DNA of 64,000 bases from Atopsyche davidsoni (GCA_022113835.1 JAILWY010000002.1:8410501-8474500); one strand, 5' to 3'; positions 24,485 to 36,560 are shown, counted from the first letter of the stretch. The notes: generated from the sequence alone by a model not told the origin. Made by a program: numbers and translations.

Positions 24485-24790
24485 TTGCTTAGCGCGTAAT
24501 CTTCACATAATCCCCGTCCCATCTTGCCCGATCTCTCCCGACCCCCGCCGAACTTCCAGAATCATCCCGGCATTATCATCTGGCTTGTTTAAGACCCTAC
24601 ATTGAATTATGACGGGCTCCTCGGTAATTAATGGACCAATAAACGCCCGCCGCCATTTTGCGCAAGCGACGCCCCTGGCGAAGAAGGCTCCGGGCTTCAG
24701 ATAAGACAGATATTACGAGCTGTAAAAATGCCCTGAAACAGTGTTTTTCATGCTGCAAATCACCCCTGCTACTGGTCGTCAAAAATTTCA
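24485..24790. promoter_or_regulatory. Candidate developmental enhancer with homeodomain site
   Basis: A GC-rich island in the gene desert. It holds TAATTAATGG at 24625-24634 (Hox-class homeodomain core), then CCAATAAA, then GCCATTTTG at 24652-24660 (Pho/YY1-like core). The clustering and complexity look like a conserved cis-regulatory element. This is inference from words only. Confidence 0.35.
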
Positions 24791-25199
24791 GTAATTAAAA
24801 TCATCCGAGTAGCGATGTTTTCAGTTGAAATCACAATCATTTGTTTTTGAACGTTTACACTATTTTTTCATAAAATGCTGATCTTAAGATAATATATTGC
24901 GCAAATTTTATTTTGGCATAAATTCCTGTAAAATATAATGGCACATGACTTACTGATTTACTTTGTAATACTCTTTATTTTAAAATCAAATATGAAACAG
25001 CCAAATAAATAGCTGGAAGATTTTTGATTGTGAGCGTTTCCGCCTATCAAAAAATTCCGTCTCTGATGTCCGACAAATCCCCGCGAAGGTCAGAAACGAA
25101 CAGAAATATAAACAAGAGAAATAACTGCGAATGAAATTAGTGTAAAAAAATTGTTGTTACGAAGTATTTAAGGTTTTTTTTTTCAATGTAAATACAATT

Positions 25200-26950
25200 A
25201 AAACTTGAATTAAGCTTTGGATTTATTAGGGTAAATCACGTTCAAAAAAGTTTACAAAGCTCCGTCTGAAGCCTCGCCGTACCGAGGGGGCGAAGGCTTC
25301 GAATGTTTTTTTCGTGTGCTTTTGAGTTATGCGCTTTTGATAGGCACTTCCAGGACCTCCGAACAATTGGAATGGATATAATACGGCGGCCGCGGTACGT
25401 TTTTCATTATTTCAGAGTGCCGGGTTCCTTCAAAATATTAAACTTTACTGATCACACGAGTTTTGCCTAATTTTGAAAGAGCACGTACTTTAAGCCTGTG
25501 TTATAAGAAATTGCCATCTTTTTAATTTCTTTTGGTGATAAATAATTTATGAGAAAAAAAACGTTTCTTAAGTATTTTGAATGTAATTTTGTATTCTTAA
25601 AGATGATTGCTTCAAGAAAATTATGAAATTTAATGAAATTAATAATAGATAAAATAATTAAAGAAGCAATAATTCAAAACTTCTGTCAGCACAGTTTTAA
25701 AACGTGTTATTATCACTTTGTAGGGAAAATTTATGCAAAGAAATTACAAATTATTAACAAGTCTACGTAAATTCATTAATTTTATCATGAATATTACGAA
25801 GTCCATAAAAAATCTAAAGTAATTGAACTAGAAGATGTTATAATTTTTTTTAATACTATGGTCGTTCATAAACTACACTATATTACAAAATCAGGTGGTC
25901 ACAAGTAATGTAAGAAATTCTTTAAAAATGACAAAAGATAATTAACTTTATATAGTTAAAATTAACCTGATCATTAGGTTTAGAGTCAACATTTTACTCA
26001 CTGATCCATCAAGTCAACTAATAAATCTATTGTTCACGGAAGACCTTCGTTAGGGGGAAAGAAAATTTTTATGTGAGTATTATGGATTGCGAAAAGCGAT
26101 GTAACAAAGTTAGAAGTCAGTTATAATGAAATCAGTTAATATCACTCAAAAAGCCTTTGACTTACAACCAATCTATGTAGTTTTACTGTAAGCTGGCCCG
26201 TTAAGTTTAATGAGAAATTTTACAAATTAATCCTCGGTTTACTAGAGTACTCGCTCCCGGCGAATCGTTATTGTGTCGTAATATAAAAATTATTGTCGGC
26301 ATAAAAGTTTTTAAAGTATTATAGTAACAAAATTACGACTTCTTAATTTAATGAGCTACTAACTGTACCGGCTCGTCTAAAAAGCGACACTTACGTAAAG
26401 ACGCAGTTTTAAATTTTAATTATTTAATGTTGACCCAAAATATATATTTTAAGTGGTATTCCCCTTTTTATTTGTTGACTCGACTAGTTTTGCAAACATC
26501 ACTAATTAGAGTGAGGTTTTGTGAATTATTCACAAATGATTAAATAATGGAGTGGTACAGAAAGAAGCTCTCTAGCTCGCTTTGCTTGAAGATGCCAACT
26601 TACTTTCTATAAAAAAATATTCAATTTATTATTAATAGTTTTAATTTGTATTTTATATGTGCAGCCGCAGGTTTTATTATATTGTATGTGGATATACTAG
26701 CACATAAGCCTCCCCAGTGCAAATTAAGGTCATTAAGATTTATCACATTTTAGTTGTGTTTGATGGTATAAGAATAGATGACTAAGGGTTGAGTAAAAAG
26801 AAATTCTTGTTTTGTGGCAGTGGGTTGTGTGTAATTAATTTACTAAACTAATACTGAAAAACAGATACTAAAATATGGTACTTTTGAGTATTTTCAGGGG
26901 CGGGTTATTAAGTTAAGATAGTTACATATATACATAAATAGCTAGTCGTA
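25200..26950. other. Intergenic DNA with one GC-rich patch
   Basis: A GC-rich patch at 25255-25440 contains GCGGCCGCGG. The rest is AT-rich, with no gene or strong repeat seen up to the segmental array. Confidence 0.5.
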
Positions 26951-27592
26951 AAAAAAGTCTTTTGTAGATACGTCCTTGAAACTTGTTAAGATTATTGAAA
27001 TTTTCGTAAATTATTTAAAAGTTTTATGATATTAATGATAAACAAGAAAATGGAGAGATGCGTACTATAAAAATAAATAAAAAAACGTATTCTGATATCT
27101 TTTGATTATGGTGGTGTTGTTATTTATGATTATATTACAAATTAAATAAAACATGAGCCTTAAATGTACTTGATATTTTTTGCTTGGAAATAAATTGAAA
27201 ACCGTCAGCGTTTACACGTATTTTTGCATTTCTTACGAACAAAAAGTTGAAGCAAGTACTCTTGTAAAAAGAAAAAGGAATATTTTCTTTGCACTTATAA
27301 TAAGCTTCCAATAATACGGTAAAAAAAAAACACTACAGATATCTTTGCTTATTTGATGTCTTCTTTACAAAAGGCAATAATATAAAATTCATATAAAAGA
27401 ATATTAATTTTGATGAATGGAAGCAAAGAAAGACGATTTCCTTTCAAGTCTTATTTCCATTTCATTTGCGACAGCCATTTCCGAAGACTTTGTAAAACTG
27501 AGTCCTGTTTGTCTCACAAATAAGTTTATTTCGGTATTTTATTTTTTCTGCACGTTTTTAAACATTACAAAAGGATATTTATTTACTTTGTA

Positions 27593-27778
27593 GATGTATC
27601 ACGATACTGAAAGTATTATAATACCGGATGTATCACAGTACTGAAAATATTTTAATGCCAATGCAAATTATCACAATGCAAGAATTAGATTACCGGGTAT
27701 ATCACAATGCTGGAAGTATTGTAATACAGAATGTATCACAACTTTAAAAGTACTATAATACTGGATGTATCACAATTT
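27593..27778 (+). repeat. 34-bp minisatellite in unit 1
   Basis: Six degenerate units start at about 27593, 27627, 27662, 27696, 27730 and 27764. Each begins with a GATGTATCAC-like word, followed by a partly palindromic ATACTGAAAGTATTATAAT-like core. Confidence 0.8.
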
Positions 27779-28923
27779 GGGCACAATTGCATTTTTTAAA
27801 AATTGAATAAAGTTTTTGCTACTTTTTGAAAAAGGTTTTTCCACTAGACCATTCATACGAGAGTCCACATCCTTGGCACTGTAAATTGCAATATGAATGG
27901 TCTTATAAGTAAGTTCAGGAAAAGAAGTGAACCCCGGGGGTGTGTAAATCAAAATCTTGGCAAGCTCTCTGGGGGATTATTATCAAAGTGAGTATAAAAT
28001 TAATCGGCCACGCCGAGTCTGGCTGCGGAACTATTAGTACAAATGCCCGTATGAATGAATTTCTCTCCACAAAGCCCGCACCAGTCAGCAAATACCGGCT
28101 AATATTAGGGGCTGAATGGACGGGAATGTTCCCACGACGGGAAGGAAGTTTTTTCTTGGAATTCCAGTAGATAATGGAAAGTGATGTCTGCTATGAAAAT
28201 TAACCCCCCTTGAGCGAGAAAAACTCCAAAGGGTAGGCTCTAGTCACGATGAAAGACTTGGTGAATAATAAAATGTTTCTATCTCACAGCTTCATGAGGC
28301 GGCTTTAATGAATTGATTTTTGATTAATTAAATACAAATTACTGAATGAGGAATTTTGTTTTTGAGTTATATTGCCGGAATAAACAAAAAAACAACCTTT
28401 AAATTGAATTTTTATAAATCCCAAATAAAAAAAGTCTTTTGAATAAACATTTAATAATCATTGAACGATTGTCTCAAGGATGACTCGTTTTAGATCAGAG
28501 AAATTCGGCCCAAATTTTTCCAGGATAGAATTTGTGTCGATATCTTAAGTTTATTTAAGATAAACTTCACTATAATCTGTTAAAAAAATATATAATGAGA
28601 CTGGATGCCTCAAATTAGATTTGTTGTAGACTGTAAATATAAAATAACCGAAGGAATGCCATTAACTGACGACCAGGAAAACAATTTTGAATTAGTATCT
28701 TATTTATTTATTTACATCGTTATTCAGAAACATAAAATGATTTTTAAATTTTGTATCATAAAAATATTTTACGAAATTTTAAAACGTTTTTCGTTCTAAA
28801 AAAAATTGGTGAGAGTGTCAACATGATGTAAATTATAAAATGTACTCAAAACAGACAAATAGATTTAAAAAGATCACAAAAAACAAGTATAATGATAAAA
28901 TATTAAAAATTATAAAATGTTAT

Positions 28924-28977
28924 AAGTGTAATCTTTTTTTATGCCGTTAATGAACGGCATAAAAAAAGATTACACTT
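28924..28977. repeat. Perfect 25-bp inverted repeat with AATG loop (unit 1)
   Basis: The left arm starts AAGTGTAATC and ends ATGCCGTT. The right arm is its exact complement, with only four bases between. It is cruciform-prone. The loop is too short for a typical animal pre-miRNA. It may be the relic of a foldback element. Confidence 0.9.
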
Positions 28978-29414
28978 CCCGGAATTGGAAAAGCATTATT
29001 ATAAATTAATTGCGAAATAAAACAAAATTACCCATCGAGTCTTGGTCCTTATAGAATCGTTTAATTCAATATCATTATCCAGAATTCCGTAAAGATTAAA
29101 GATTCGATCGTCCCCGAATCCAATATCTGAATTTATTGAGCTCCCCCCTTCCCTGCGTAAATATATTTTATATTTAAATCGTTTTTAAGGCTCCATTAAG
29201 ACGAGGGCTAATAACCTTATCAATATCGCATCGAAGGCAACAAATCGGCGATACAACTAAAAAAACTTTTAAAAAACACAACAAATATAAATAGTAATGC
29301 TTTTAATTTATTAAAGTAGAATATTCTTCAGTGTCTTAATAAACTGCATTATAAATTTTTTTTTCTAAATTGTTTTCAAATCGTAGTCTTGTGTACTTAT
29401 AACGAAATATCTTA

Positions 29415-29475
29415 ATTGATAAGAGAGCACCGAAAGGCGAGAGAAATTAGTTTGGGTTCGAATCCCACATCACGG
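29415..29475 (+). mobile_element. tRNA-like/SINE fragment in unit 1
   Basis: TTGATAAGAGAGCACCG resembles a tRNA D-arm/A box. GGTTCGAATCC at 29455-29465 is a perfect B box within a TGGG/CCCA T-stem. The intervening anticodon region is too short for a functional tRNA. The same piece recurs in unit 3 (32773-32833); unit 2 has lost the A-box half. Confidence 0.5.
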
Positions 29476-29666
29476 AAAAAAACATAATTATTTTCTCTGT
29501 CCTTTAATTGCAGGCCATTGCAGCAAGACAGCTGACCATCAGAAACCGGGACAAAAAGAGACAGTGCTTTCTTCGTAAAAGAGTCTTTAAATAGCTCGTC
29601 CCCTTCTTGCACACACTACCCCCGTGAGAGGGATGGGGCGGAGACACTCCAGGCAGAGGCCAGTTG

Positions 29667-30308
29667 AAAAAAGTCTTTTGTAGATACGTCCTTGAAACTT
29701 GTTAAGATTATTGAAATTTTCGTAAATTATTTAAAAGTTTTATGATATTAATGATAAACAAGAAAATGGAGAGATGCGTACTATAAAAATAAATAAAAAA
29801 ACGTATTCTGATATCTTTTGATTATGGTGGTGTTGTTATTTATGATTATATTACAAATTAAATAAAACATGAGCCTTAAATGTACTTGATATTTTTTGCT
29901 TGGAAATAAATTGAAAACCGTCAGCGTTTACACGTATTTTTGCATTTCTTACGAACAAAAAGTTGAAGCAAGTACTCTTGTAAAAAGAAAAAGGAATATT
30001 TTCTTTGCACTTATAATAAGCTTCCAATAATACGGTAAAAAAAAAACACTACAGATATCTTAAGAAAGATATCGAAAGGCGAGAGAAATTAGTTTGGGTT
30101 CGAATCCCACATCACGGAAAAAAACATAATTATTTTCTCTGTCCTTTAATTGCAGGCCATTGCAGCAAGACAGCTGACCATCAGAAACCGGGACAAAAAG
30201 AGACAGTGCTTTCTTCGTAAAAGAGTCTTTAAATAGCTCGTCCCCTTCTTGCACACACTACCCCCGTGAGAGGGATGGGGCGGAGACACTCCAGGCAGAG
30301 GCCAGTTG
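29667..30308 (+). repeat. Segmental array, deleted unit 2 (642 bp)
   Basis: Positions 29667-30061 match the first 395 nt of unit 1 (26951-27345), and 30073-30308 match its last 236 nt (29431-29666). The middle 2.1 kb is missing. Between them lie 11 nt of filler (30062-30072). The junction reads GATATCTT-AAGA-AAGATATC, an 8-bp perfect inverted repeat, and ATATCTTA is microhomologous to 29407-29414. This suggests a microhomology-mediated deletion with templated insertion. Confidence 0.93.
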
Positions 30309-30950
30309 AAAAAAGTCTTTTGTAGATACGTCCTTGAAACTTGTTAAGATTATTGAAATTTTCGTAAATTATTTAAAAGTTTTATGATATTAATGATAAA
30401 CAAGAAAATGGAGAGATGCGTACTATAAAAATAAATAAAAAAACGTATTCTGATATCTTTTGATTATGGTGGTGTTGTTATTTATGATTATATTACAAAT
30501 TAAATAAAACATGAGCCTTAAATGTACTTGATATTTTTTGCTTGGAAATAAATTGAAAACCGTCAGCGTTTACACGTATTTTTGCATTTCTTACGAACAA
30601 AAAGTTGAAGCAAGTACTCTTGTAAAAAGAAAAAGGAATATTTTCTTTGCACTTATAATAAGCTTCCAATAATACGGTAAAAAAAAAACACTACAGATAT
30701 CTTTGCTTATTTGATGTCTTCTTTACAAAAGGCAATAATATAAAATTCATATAAAAGAATATTAATTTTGATGAATGGAAGCAAAGAAAGACGATTTCCT
30801 TTCAAGTCTTATTTCCATTTCATTTGCGACAGCCATTTCCGAAGACTTTGTAAAACTGAGTCCTGTTTGTCTCACAAATAAGTTTATTTCGGTATTTTAT
30901 TTTTTCTGCACGTTTTTAAACATTACAAAAGGATATTTATTTACTTTGTA

Positions 30951-31136
30951 GATGTATCACGATACTGAAAGTATTATAATACCGGATGTATCACAGTACT
31001 GAAAATATTTTAATGCCAATGCAAATTATCACAATGCAAGAATTAGATTACCGGGTATATCACAATGCTGGAAGTATTGTAATACAGAATGTATCACAAC
31101 TTTAAAAGTACTATAATACTGGATGTATCACAATTT
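30951..31136 (+). repeat. 34-bp minisatellite in unit 3
   Basis: Exact counterpart of 27593-27778, shifted by 3,358 nt. Confidence 0.8.
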
Positions 31137-32281
31137 GGGCACAATTGCATTTTTTAAAAATTGAATAAAGTTTTTGCTACTTTTTGAAAAAGGTTTTTCC
31201 ACTAGACCATTCATACGAGAGTCCACATCCTTGGCACTGTAAATTGCAATATGAATGGTCTTATAAGTAAGTTCAGGAAAAGAAGTGAACCCCGGGGGTG
31301 TGTAAATCAAAATCTTGGCAAGCTCTCTGGGGGATTATTATCAAAGTGAGTATAAAATTAATCGGCCACGCCGAGTCTGGCTGCGGAACTATTAGTACAA
31401 ATGCCCGTATGAATGAATTTCTCTCCACAAAGCCCGCACCAGTCAGCAAATACCGGCTAATATTAGGGGCTGAATGGACGGGAATGTTCCCACGACGGGA
31501 AGGAAGTTTTTTCTTGGAATTCCAGTAGATAATGGAAAGTGATGTCTGCTATGAAAATTAACCCCCCTTGAGCGAGAAAAACTCCAAAGGGTAGGCTCTA
31601 GTCACGATGAAAGACTTGGTGAATAATAAAATGTTTCTATCTCACAGCTTCATGAGGCGGCTTTAATGAATTGATTTTTGATTAATTAAATACAAATTAC
31701 TGAATGAGGAATTTTGTTTTTGAGTTATATTGCCGGAATAAACAAAAAAACAACCTTTAAATTGAATTTTTATAAATCCCAAATAAAAAAAGTCTTTTGA
31801 ATAAACATTTAATAATCATTGAACGATTGTCTCAAGGATGACTCGTTTTAGATCAGAGAAATTCGGCCCAAATTTTTCCAGGATAGAATTTGTGTCGATA
31901 TCTTAAGTTTATTTAAGATAAACTTCACTATAATCTGTTAAAAAAATATATAATGAGACTGGATGCCTCAAATTAGATTTGTTGTAGACTGTAAATATAA
32001 AATAACCGAAGGAATGCCATTAACTGACGACCAGGAAAACAATTTTGAATTAGTATCTTATTTATTTATTTACATCGTTATTCAGAAACATAAAATGATT
32101 TTTAAATTTTGTATCATAAAAATATTTTACGAAATTTTAAAACGTTTTTCGTTCTAAAAAAAATTGGTGAGAGTGTCAACATGATGTAAATTATAAAATG
32201 TACTCAAAACAGACAAATAGATTTAAAAAGATCACAAAAAACAAGTATAATGATAAAATATTAAAAATTATAAAATGTTAT

Positions 32282-32335
32282 AAGTGTAATCTTTTTTTAT
32301 GCCGTTAATGAACGGCATAAAAAAAGATTACACTT
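32282..32335. repeat. Perfect 25-bp inverted repeat with AATG loop (unit 3)
   Basis: Identical copy of the hairpin at 28924-28977, carried by the second full unit. Confidence 0.9.
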
Positions 32336-33024
32336 CCCGGAATTGGAAAAGCATTATTATAAATTAATTGCGAAATAAAACAAAATTACCCATCGAGTCT
32401 TGGTCCTTATAGAATCGTTTAATTCAATATCATTATCCAGAATTCCGTAAAGATTAAAGATTCGATCGTCCCCGAATCCAATATCTGAATTTATTGAGCT
32501 CCCCCCTTCCCTGCGTAAATATATTTTATATTTAAATCGTTTTTAAGGCTCCATTAAGACGAGGGCTAATAACCTTATCAATATCGCATCGAAGGCAACA
32601 AATCGGCGATACAACTAAAAAAACTTTTAAAAAACACAACAAATATAAATAGTAATGCTTTTAATTTATTAAAGTAGAATATTCTTCAGTGTCTTAATAA
32701 ACTGCATTATAAATTTTTTTTTCTAAATTGTTTTCAAATCGTAGTCTTGTGTACTTATAACGAAATATCTTAATTGATAAGAGAGCACCGAAAGGCGAGA
32801 GAAATTAGTTTGGGTTCGAATCCCACATCACGGAAAAAAACATAATTATTTTCTCTGTCCTTTAATTGCAGGCCATTGCAGCAAGACAGCTGACCATCAG
32901 AAACCGGGACAAAAAGAGACAGTGCTTTCTTCGTAAAAGAGTCTTTAAATAGCTCGTCCCCTTCTTGCACACACTACCCCCGTGAGAGGGATGGGGCGGA
33001 GACACTCCAGGCAGAGGCCAGTTG

Positions 33025-33660
33025 AAAACAGATGCCCTGATTGATAAGCAGAGCTCTATTAGCCAGGAAGCGTACGCGCCCCTTGCACAAGTGCAGGGCT
33101 GCAGCTCAGGATCACTATTGAAAAAACCAATAAAATTTAACTATTAAAATTCCAGTAAAACTGAACTATATTCTATAAAAAAAACTATATGTTGTTGTGC
33201 CTTTTAAATAAAAAAAAAAATATTACATATTTTTATGGACGATAAAGTTAATATGAACTCATTCCTTTGGTCATGCAATTTTACTGTAAACATAATAAAA
33301 GTTAGTTGTACGTGATTGGGGATTTAAAAATATGTTTCCTAAGTTTTTGACTTGTATTCTAACTCCTGATGCTATCGCGGGGATCAGTTTTTCCTGGCAG
33401 CTGCGCGTCATTCCGAGCCGGACGGAAGCTGGAATAGCCGTTGCCCCTCGGGTTGTCCCATTCCGTCCCGGGGGTTGAGATTCGAATCTTGTCCTGGCCA
33501 TTCAAGGGAATGGACTGGCGAGACATTTGTGTCCGTCCTTACTCCCGGATTGTCCTTTTGTCTGGACAATATTCCTGAAAGAGCGCCCGGAATGGAAATC
33601 GCCAGCCGTTTACTTTGAGACGCTTTAATATTGATGGTCTCTGAGCTTGCATAGTCTTTA
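33025..33660. other. GC-rich islands flanking the array
   Basis: Unique GC-richer DNA at 33030-33120 and 33360-33640. The second contains TTGAGATTCGAATCTTG at 33475-33491, a B-box-like palindromic word. The minus-strand ORF here is low in protein character. No gene assigned. Confidence 0.35.
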
Positions 33661-34690
33661 AATTATGTCAACTTATTTTTTAATGCTGAGTACAGTACAA
33701 TGAAAAATATATAATATTTGTAAGTCAATGTGTATAAATATAAAAGCGATTTTTATATTTAAAAAAACGCGTTAAATAGAAAAATCAGTGTGATAAAGTA
33801 AACACAAAACACTTAAAAATACAAGAATTTTTTTTTTAATTTTACGAAAAGTTATACAAGTTATTAATTTAGGATAACAGAGTCTGTCAATAACAATTTT
33901 TTTTATGAACTCTTATAATAACATAATTAAAGTATGAACTCGCAAGGGAGTCATCACATATATCAGTGCAGCCGTCTACTCTGTCTAAAGTTCTGCTCCA
34001 AAGCTCTGCTTTAAAGCTCTGTATGTACTCTTACCAGATGAGTAATGGATCTCATGAGTATCAAATAATATGACATCTAAGCATGCTTTAATTTTCGGAT
34101 CAAACAAAACATGTATTTTCCTAATTTGGTTTCTCAAATACTTATCAGTTTAATTCAAAGATAGCGAGCTGTCAAATGCGACCCACGTGTTGAACAACGT
34201 GAGATCTCGCACAAAAGCTTGATATTTTTATATATACAAGAAATATAAGCACTAGTACAGTTAAACATATGGTAGGCTTCGTTTATGATAAAAATAGTCT
34301 TGTGAAATTAATATTTATTATTTGATATTTAACTTTTTTAAAGGTACAAAAGTAGAAGCTACTTAGCTATTATTAATAATAAAAAAATAACTGGACACAC
34401 ACCCACACAATAAAAGTTTTATAAAATCTATCACTACTTATTATGGATGAAAACGTATGATAATTCATAGTAAAATTATCAATTGCAAAAATTGGTTTAT
34501 TTTATATACAGTTAAAGATTTGGTATTCATTCTGTAATAATGTAAAACAATAATATTTATGTAATATATATAATAATTAATTTATGGTATAAATATATGA
34601 TATTAATAAAATTTTTCGAGGCAAGCATTCCCAATCCATCCTTAAACTTTCCCTTAGCGACGCAAATGAAGCTGTTTTATAAATAATATG
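33661..34690. other. AT-rich intergenic DNA
   Basis: No gene seen. A short tandem of a CTGCT-(C/T)-(C/T)AAAGCTCTG-like word occurs at about 33992-34022. Confidence 0.5.
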
Positions 34691-34862
34691 AGATGTGACA
34701 GGCGGGGTCGGGGAGGGTGGGATAGGGTTGGAAGAGGGGGATGATGACGTGTGCAAAATGGATTAGCGAGGAACGTGACGGCATTAAATCTGGACTCACC
34801 TGGACGCGGCGAGAGCAAACTTACGAACAATAAAATGGCCGCCGTTCGGAGACTTAATAATG
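34691..34862. promoter_or_regulatory. G-rich tract plus candidate regulatory island
   Basis: 34701-34740 has seven G runs of two to five, with quadruplex potential. It is followed by CAATAAAATGGCCGCCG (about 34829-34845), combining a Hox/Cad-like CAATAAA with a Pho-like ATGGC core. The 107-residue ORF beginning at 34860 lacks recognisable protein features. Confidence 0.3.
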
Positions 34863-35308
34863 TTTCATGGATATAATAATATGTGGTTATTCACGATGGA
34901 AGGTATAGTTTTATTTGAACATAAAAAAGTGGAATCAGCTGTTTCGATAATAACGGGATATCTATCTCGCTTGCCAGGCGGGTTGGTTGATGAAGATTTG
35001 GGCAAAAAATTGATGAGAGTATTTATTTGTAAATACAGCTGCTTTGTCATTATTGAGGCAATTTATAATGTGTTAAAAATATTTTTACTGTATCAACATA
35101 GTTTATTAAAAAGTATTAAGAATGTTATGCCTTTCCAATTTATTTTGAGTTGTCGTGTAATGAATTTCATAGTGTATAAATAATGATCATGATGCAACAG
35201 GTTTTTTAAAATTTATTACATAGAGATTAATCATTTTACATATAACAAAATAAGAACGCTCGCTGATAGTATATTAAAATTGAAAGATTTTTTTAAAAAT
35301 GATTAAAA

Positions 35309-35655
35309 GATTATGTCATATTTTTTTATTGTTAAACATCAAGTGATTAATTAAATAGTAAATAAGCAATATTCATGATACAATGTGGGATTCTAACAAA
35401 TCACCTAAGAAGATAAATGTGTGCATGAAATAAAAGTACAGAGAAAATTTTTCGATCTGTTGAGCAGAGAGCATTCATTTTATCCCATTTTTTCATATTT
35501 TTTACTGTTGAACATCAAGTGATTAATTAAATAATAAATAAGCAATATTTATGTCGCAATGTGCGATTCTAACAAACCACCCAAGATGATAAACGTAAGC
35601 ATGAAATAGAGAAAATTTTCCGATCTATTGAGCAGAGAGCATTCGTTTAAAAATA
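35309..35655 (+). repeat. Tandem duplication, about 176-bp period
   Basis: Two diverged copies (about 35309-35483 and 35484-35655) share AACATCAAGTGATTAATTAA, GCAATATT, GATTCTAACAAA and GAGCAGAGAGCATTC at a 167-176-nt spacing. A third partial copy, GAGAATTTTCCGAACAATCG, occurs at 35745-35764. Confidence 0.85.
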
Positions 35656-35754
35656 TAATAATTATAAACGTTCTTGAAATATTATATATTTTTACAAAGT
35701 ATTAAAAAATATATCATATATTAACAGGAAATAAAAAGTAGAGGGAGAATTTTC

Positions 35755-36020
35755 CGAACAATCGAGCAGGGGAGAGTCCGCCCCTCGTGCGTCCTGGCTT
35801 CCCGCGGTGCAGTTTGTCGTCGCGCGCTATTAGCCGCCCCGGCAACGCGAATGCATATAAAGCAATAATGGTGTTGCCAGAACGCAAGATTAATCTGCTT
35901 ATAAATGATTTTAAATGCGCATTAAGGCGAATTTATGCCGCGGGAGCGGACGGGCCACTCCGGGCACGGCGCGCTACTAACAGATTATCTGGAAGACTAC
36001 AGAGCATCCCAGGCATTCAG
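35755..36020. promoter_or_regulatory. GC-rich island, candidate developmental enhancer
   Basis: A high-complexity GC-rich block with TAATC (Otx/Bcd-class) and repeated AAATGATTTTAAATG-like homeodomain-compatible words, adjacent to the 270-bp tandem repeat. No credible ORF. Inference only. Confidence 0.3.
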
Positions 36021-36025
36021 ATGAA

Positions 36026-36560
36026 ATGGCGTATATGCATGATAAAATATTTATTTTACATAAAACAAAATGTAATACACACACATACGCACGAATTGCT
36101 TTAAGCTTTTTCAGGTGCCTTTCCTTGGAGAAGTTTAGTGATCATCTCATTGAACGTCGTTTTTTGAGGGTAAATAGTGGAGTTTCCCAGGCCCTCCTAC
36201 ATTGCAGTTTTATATTTGAAAGAAAGGTCTTCATATTGCTGCTGGTTTTAAAACTACCTTATATGAACATTTTTTCGTTTTATTATATTATTTAAATGGC
36301 GTATATGCATGATAAAATATTTATTTTACATAAAACAAAATGTAATACACACACATACGCACGAATTGCTTTAAGCTTTTTCAGGTGCCTTTCCTTGGAG
36401 AAGTTTAGTGATCATCTCATTGAACGTCGTTTTTTGAGGGTAAATAGTGGAATTCCCCGGGGCCCCCTACATTGCTGTTTTATATTTGAAAGAAAGGACT
36501 TCATATTGTTGTTGCCCAATAACACAATTTCTTTACTTGCAAAGCTCTGGTTTTAAAACT
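36026..36560 (+). repeat. 270-bp tandem duplication containing repeat family R
   Basis: The segment starting ATGGCGTATATGCATG at 36026 repeats at 36296. The first ~150 nt are identical; the 3' parts diverge and carry indels. Both copies include the family-R core (CTACATTGC-GTTTTATATT-GAAAGAAAG...CATATTG) also found at 23.1 and 40.2 kb. The ORFs that span each copy end differently and are not conserved as protein. Confidence 0.9.

Larger units (their letters stand above)
26951..29666 (+). repeat. Segmental array, full unit 1 (2,716 bp)
   Basis: This unit reappears at 30309-33024 at a constant offset of 3,358 nt. All sampled stretches are identical, including every predicted ORF. Within it are the minisatellite (27593-27778), a perfect hairpin (28924-28977), GC-rich islands (about 27900-28270 and 29030-29240), and a tRNA/SINE-like segment near its end (29415-29475). 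No intact protein-coding gene or terminal repeat is present, so it is not itself an obvious transposon. The junction with the next copy falls in an A-rich stretch (GTTG|AAAAAAGTC). Confidence 0.95.
30309..33024 (+). repeat. Segmental array, full unit 3 (2,716 bp)
   Basis: Second full copy. The sequence leaves the repeat at GTTGAAAA|CAGATGCCC near 33024-33029. Near-identity with unit 1 implies a very recent duplication, ongoing homogenisation, or an assembly artefact. Confidence 0.95.

Noticed and set aside
28924..28977. microRNA precursor
   Set aside because: A four-base loop and perfect 25-bp stem do not fit a canonical animal pre-miRNA, and no known mature sequence is recognised.
29440..29610. 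Possible exon after TTTAATTGCAG reading AIAARQLTIRNRDKKRQ
   Set aside because: A splice-like acceptor and a short open frame exist, but there is no donor, no family match, and the same piece is part of the repeat array.
34860..35183. 107-residue + strand ORF
   Set aside because: The first half is plausible in composition, but there is no known domain and the tail is AT-driven.
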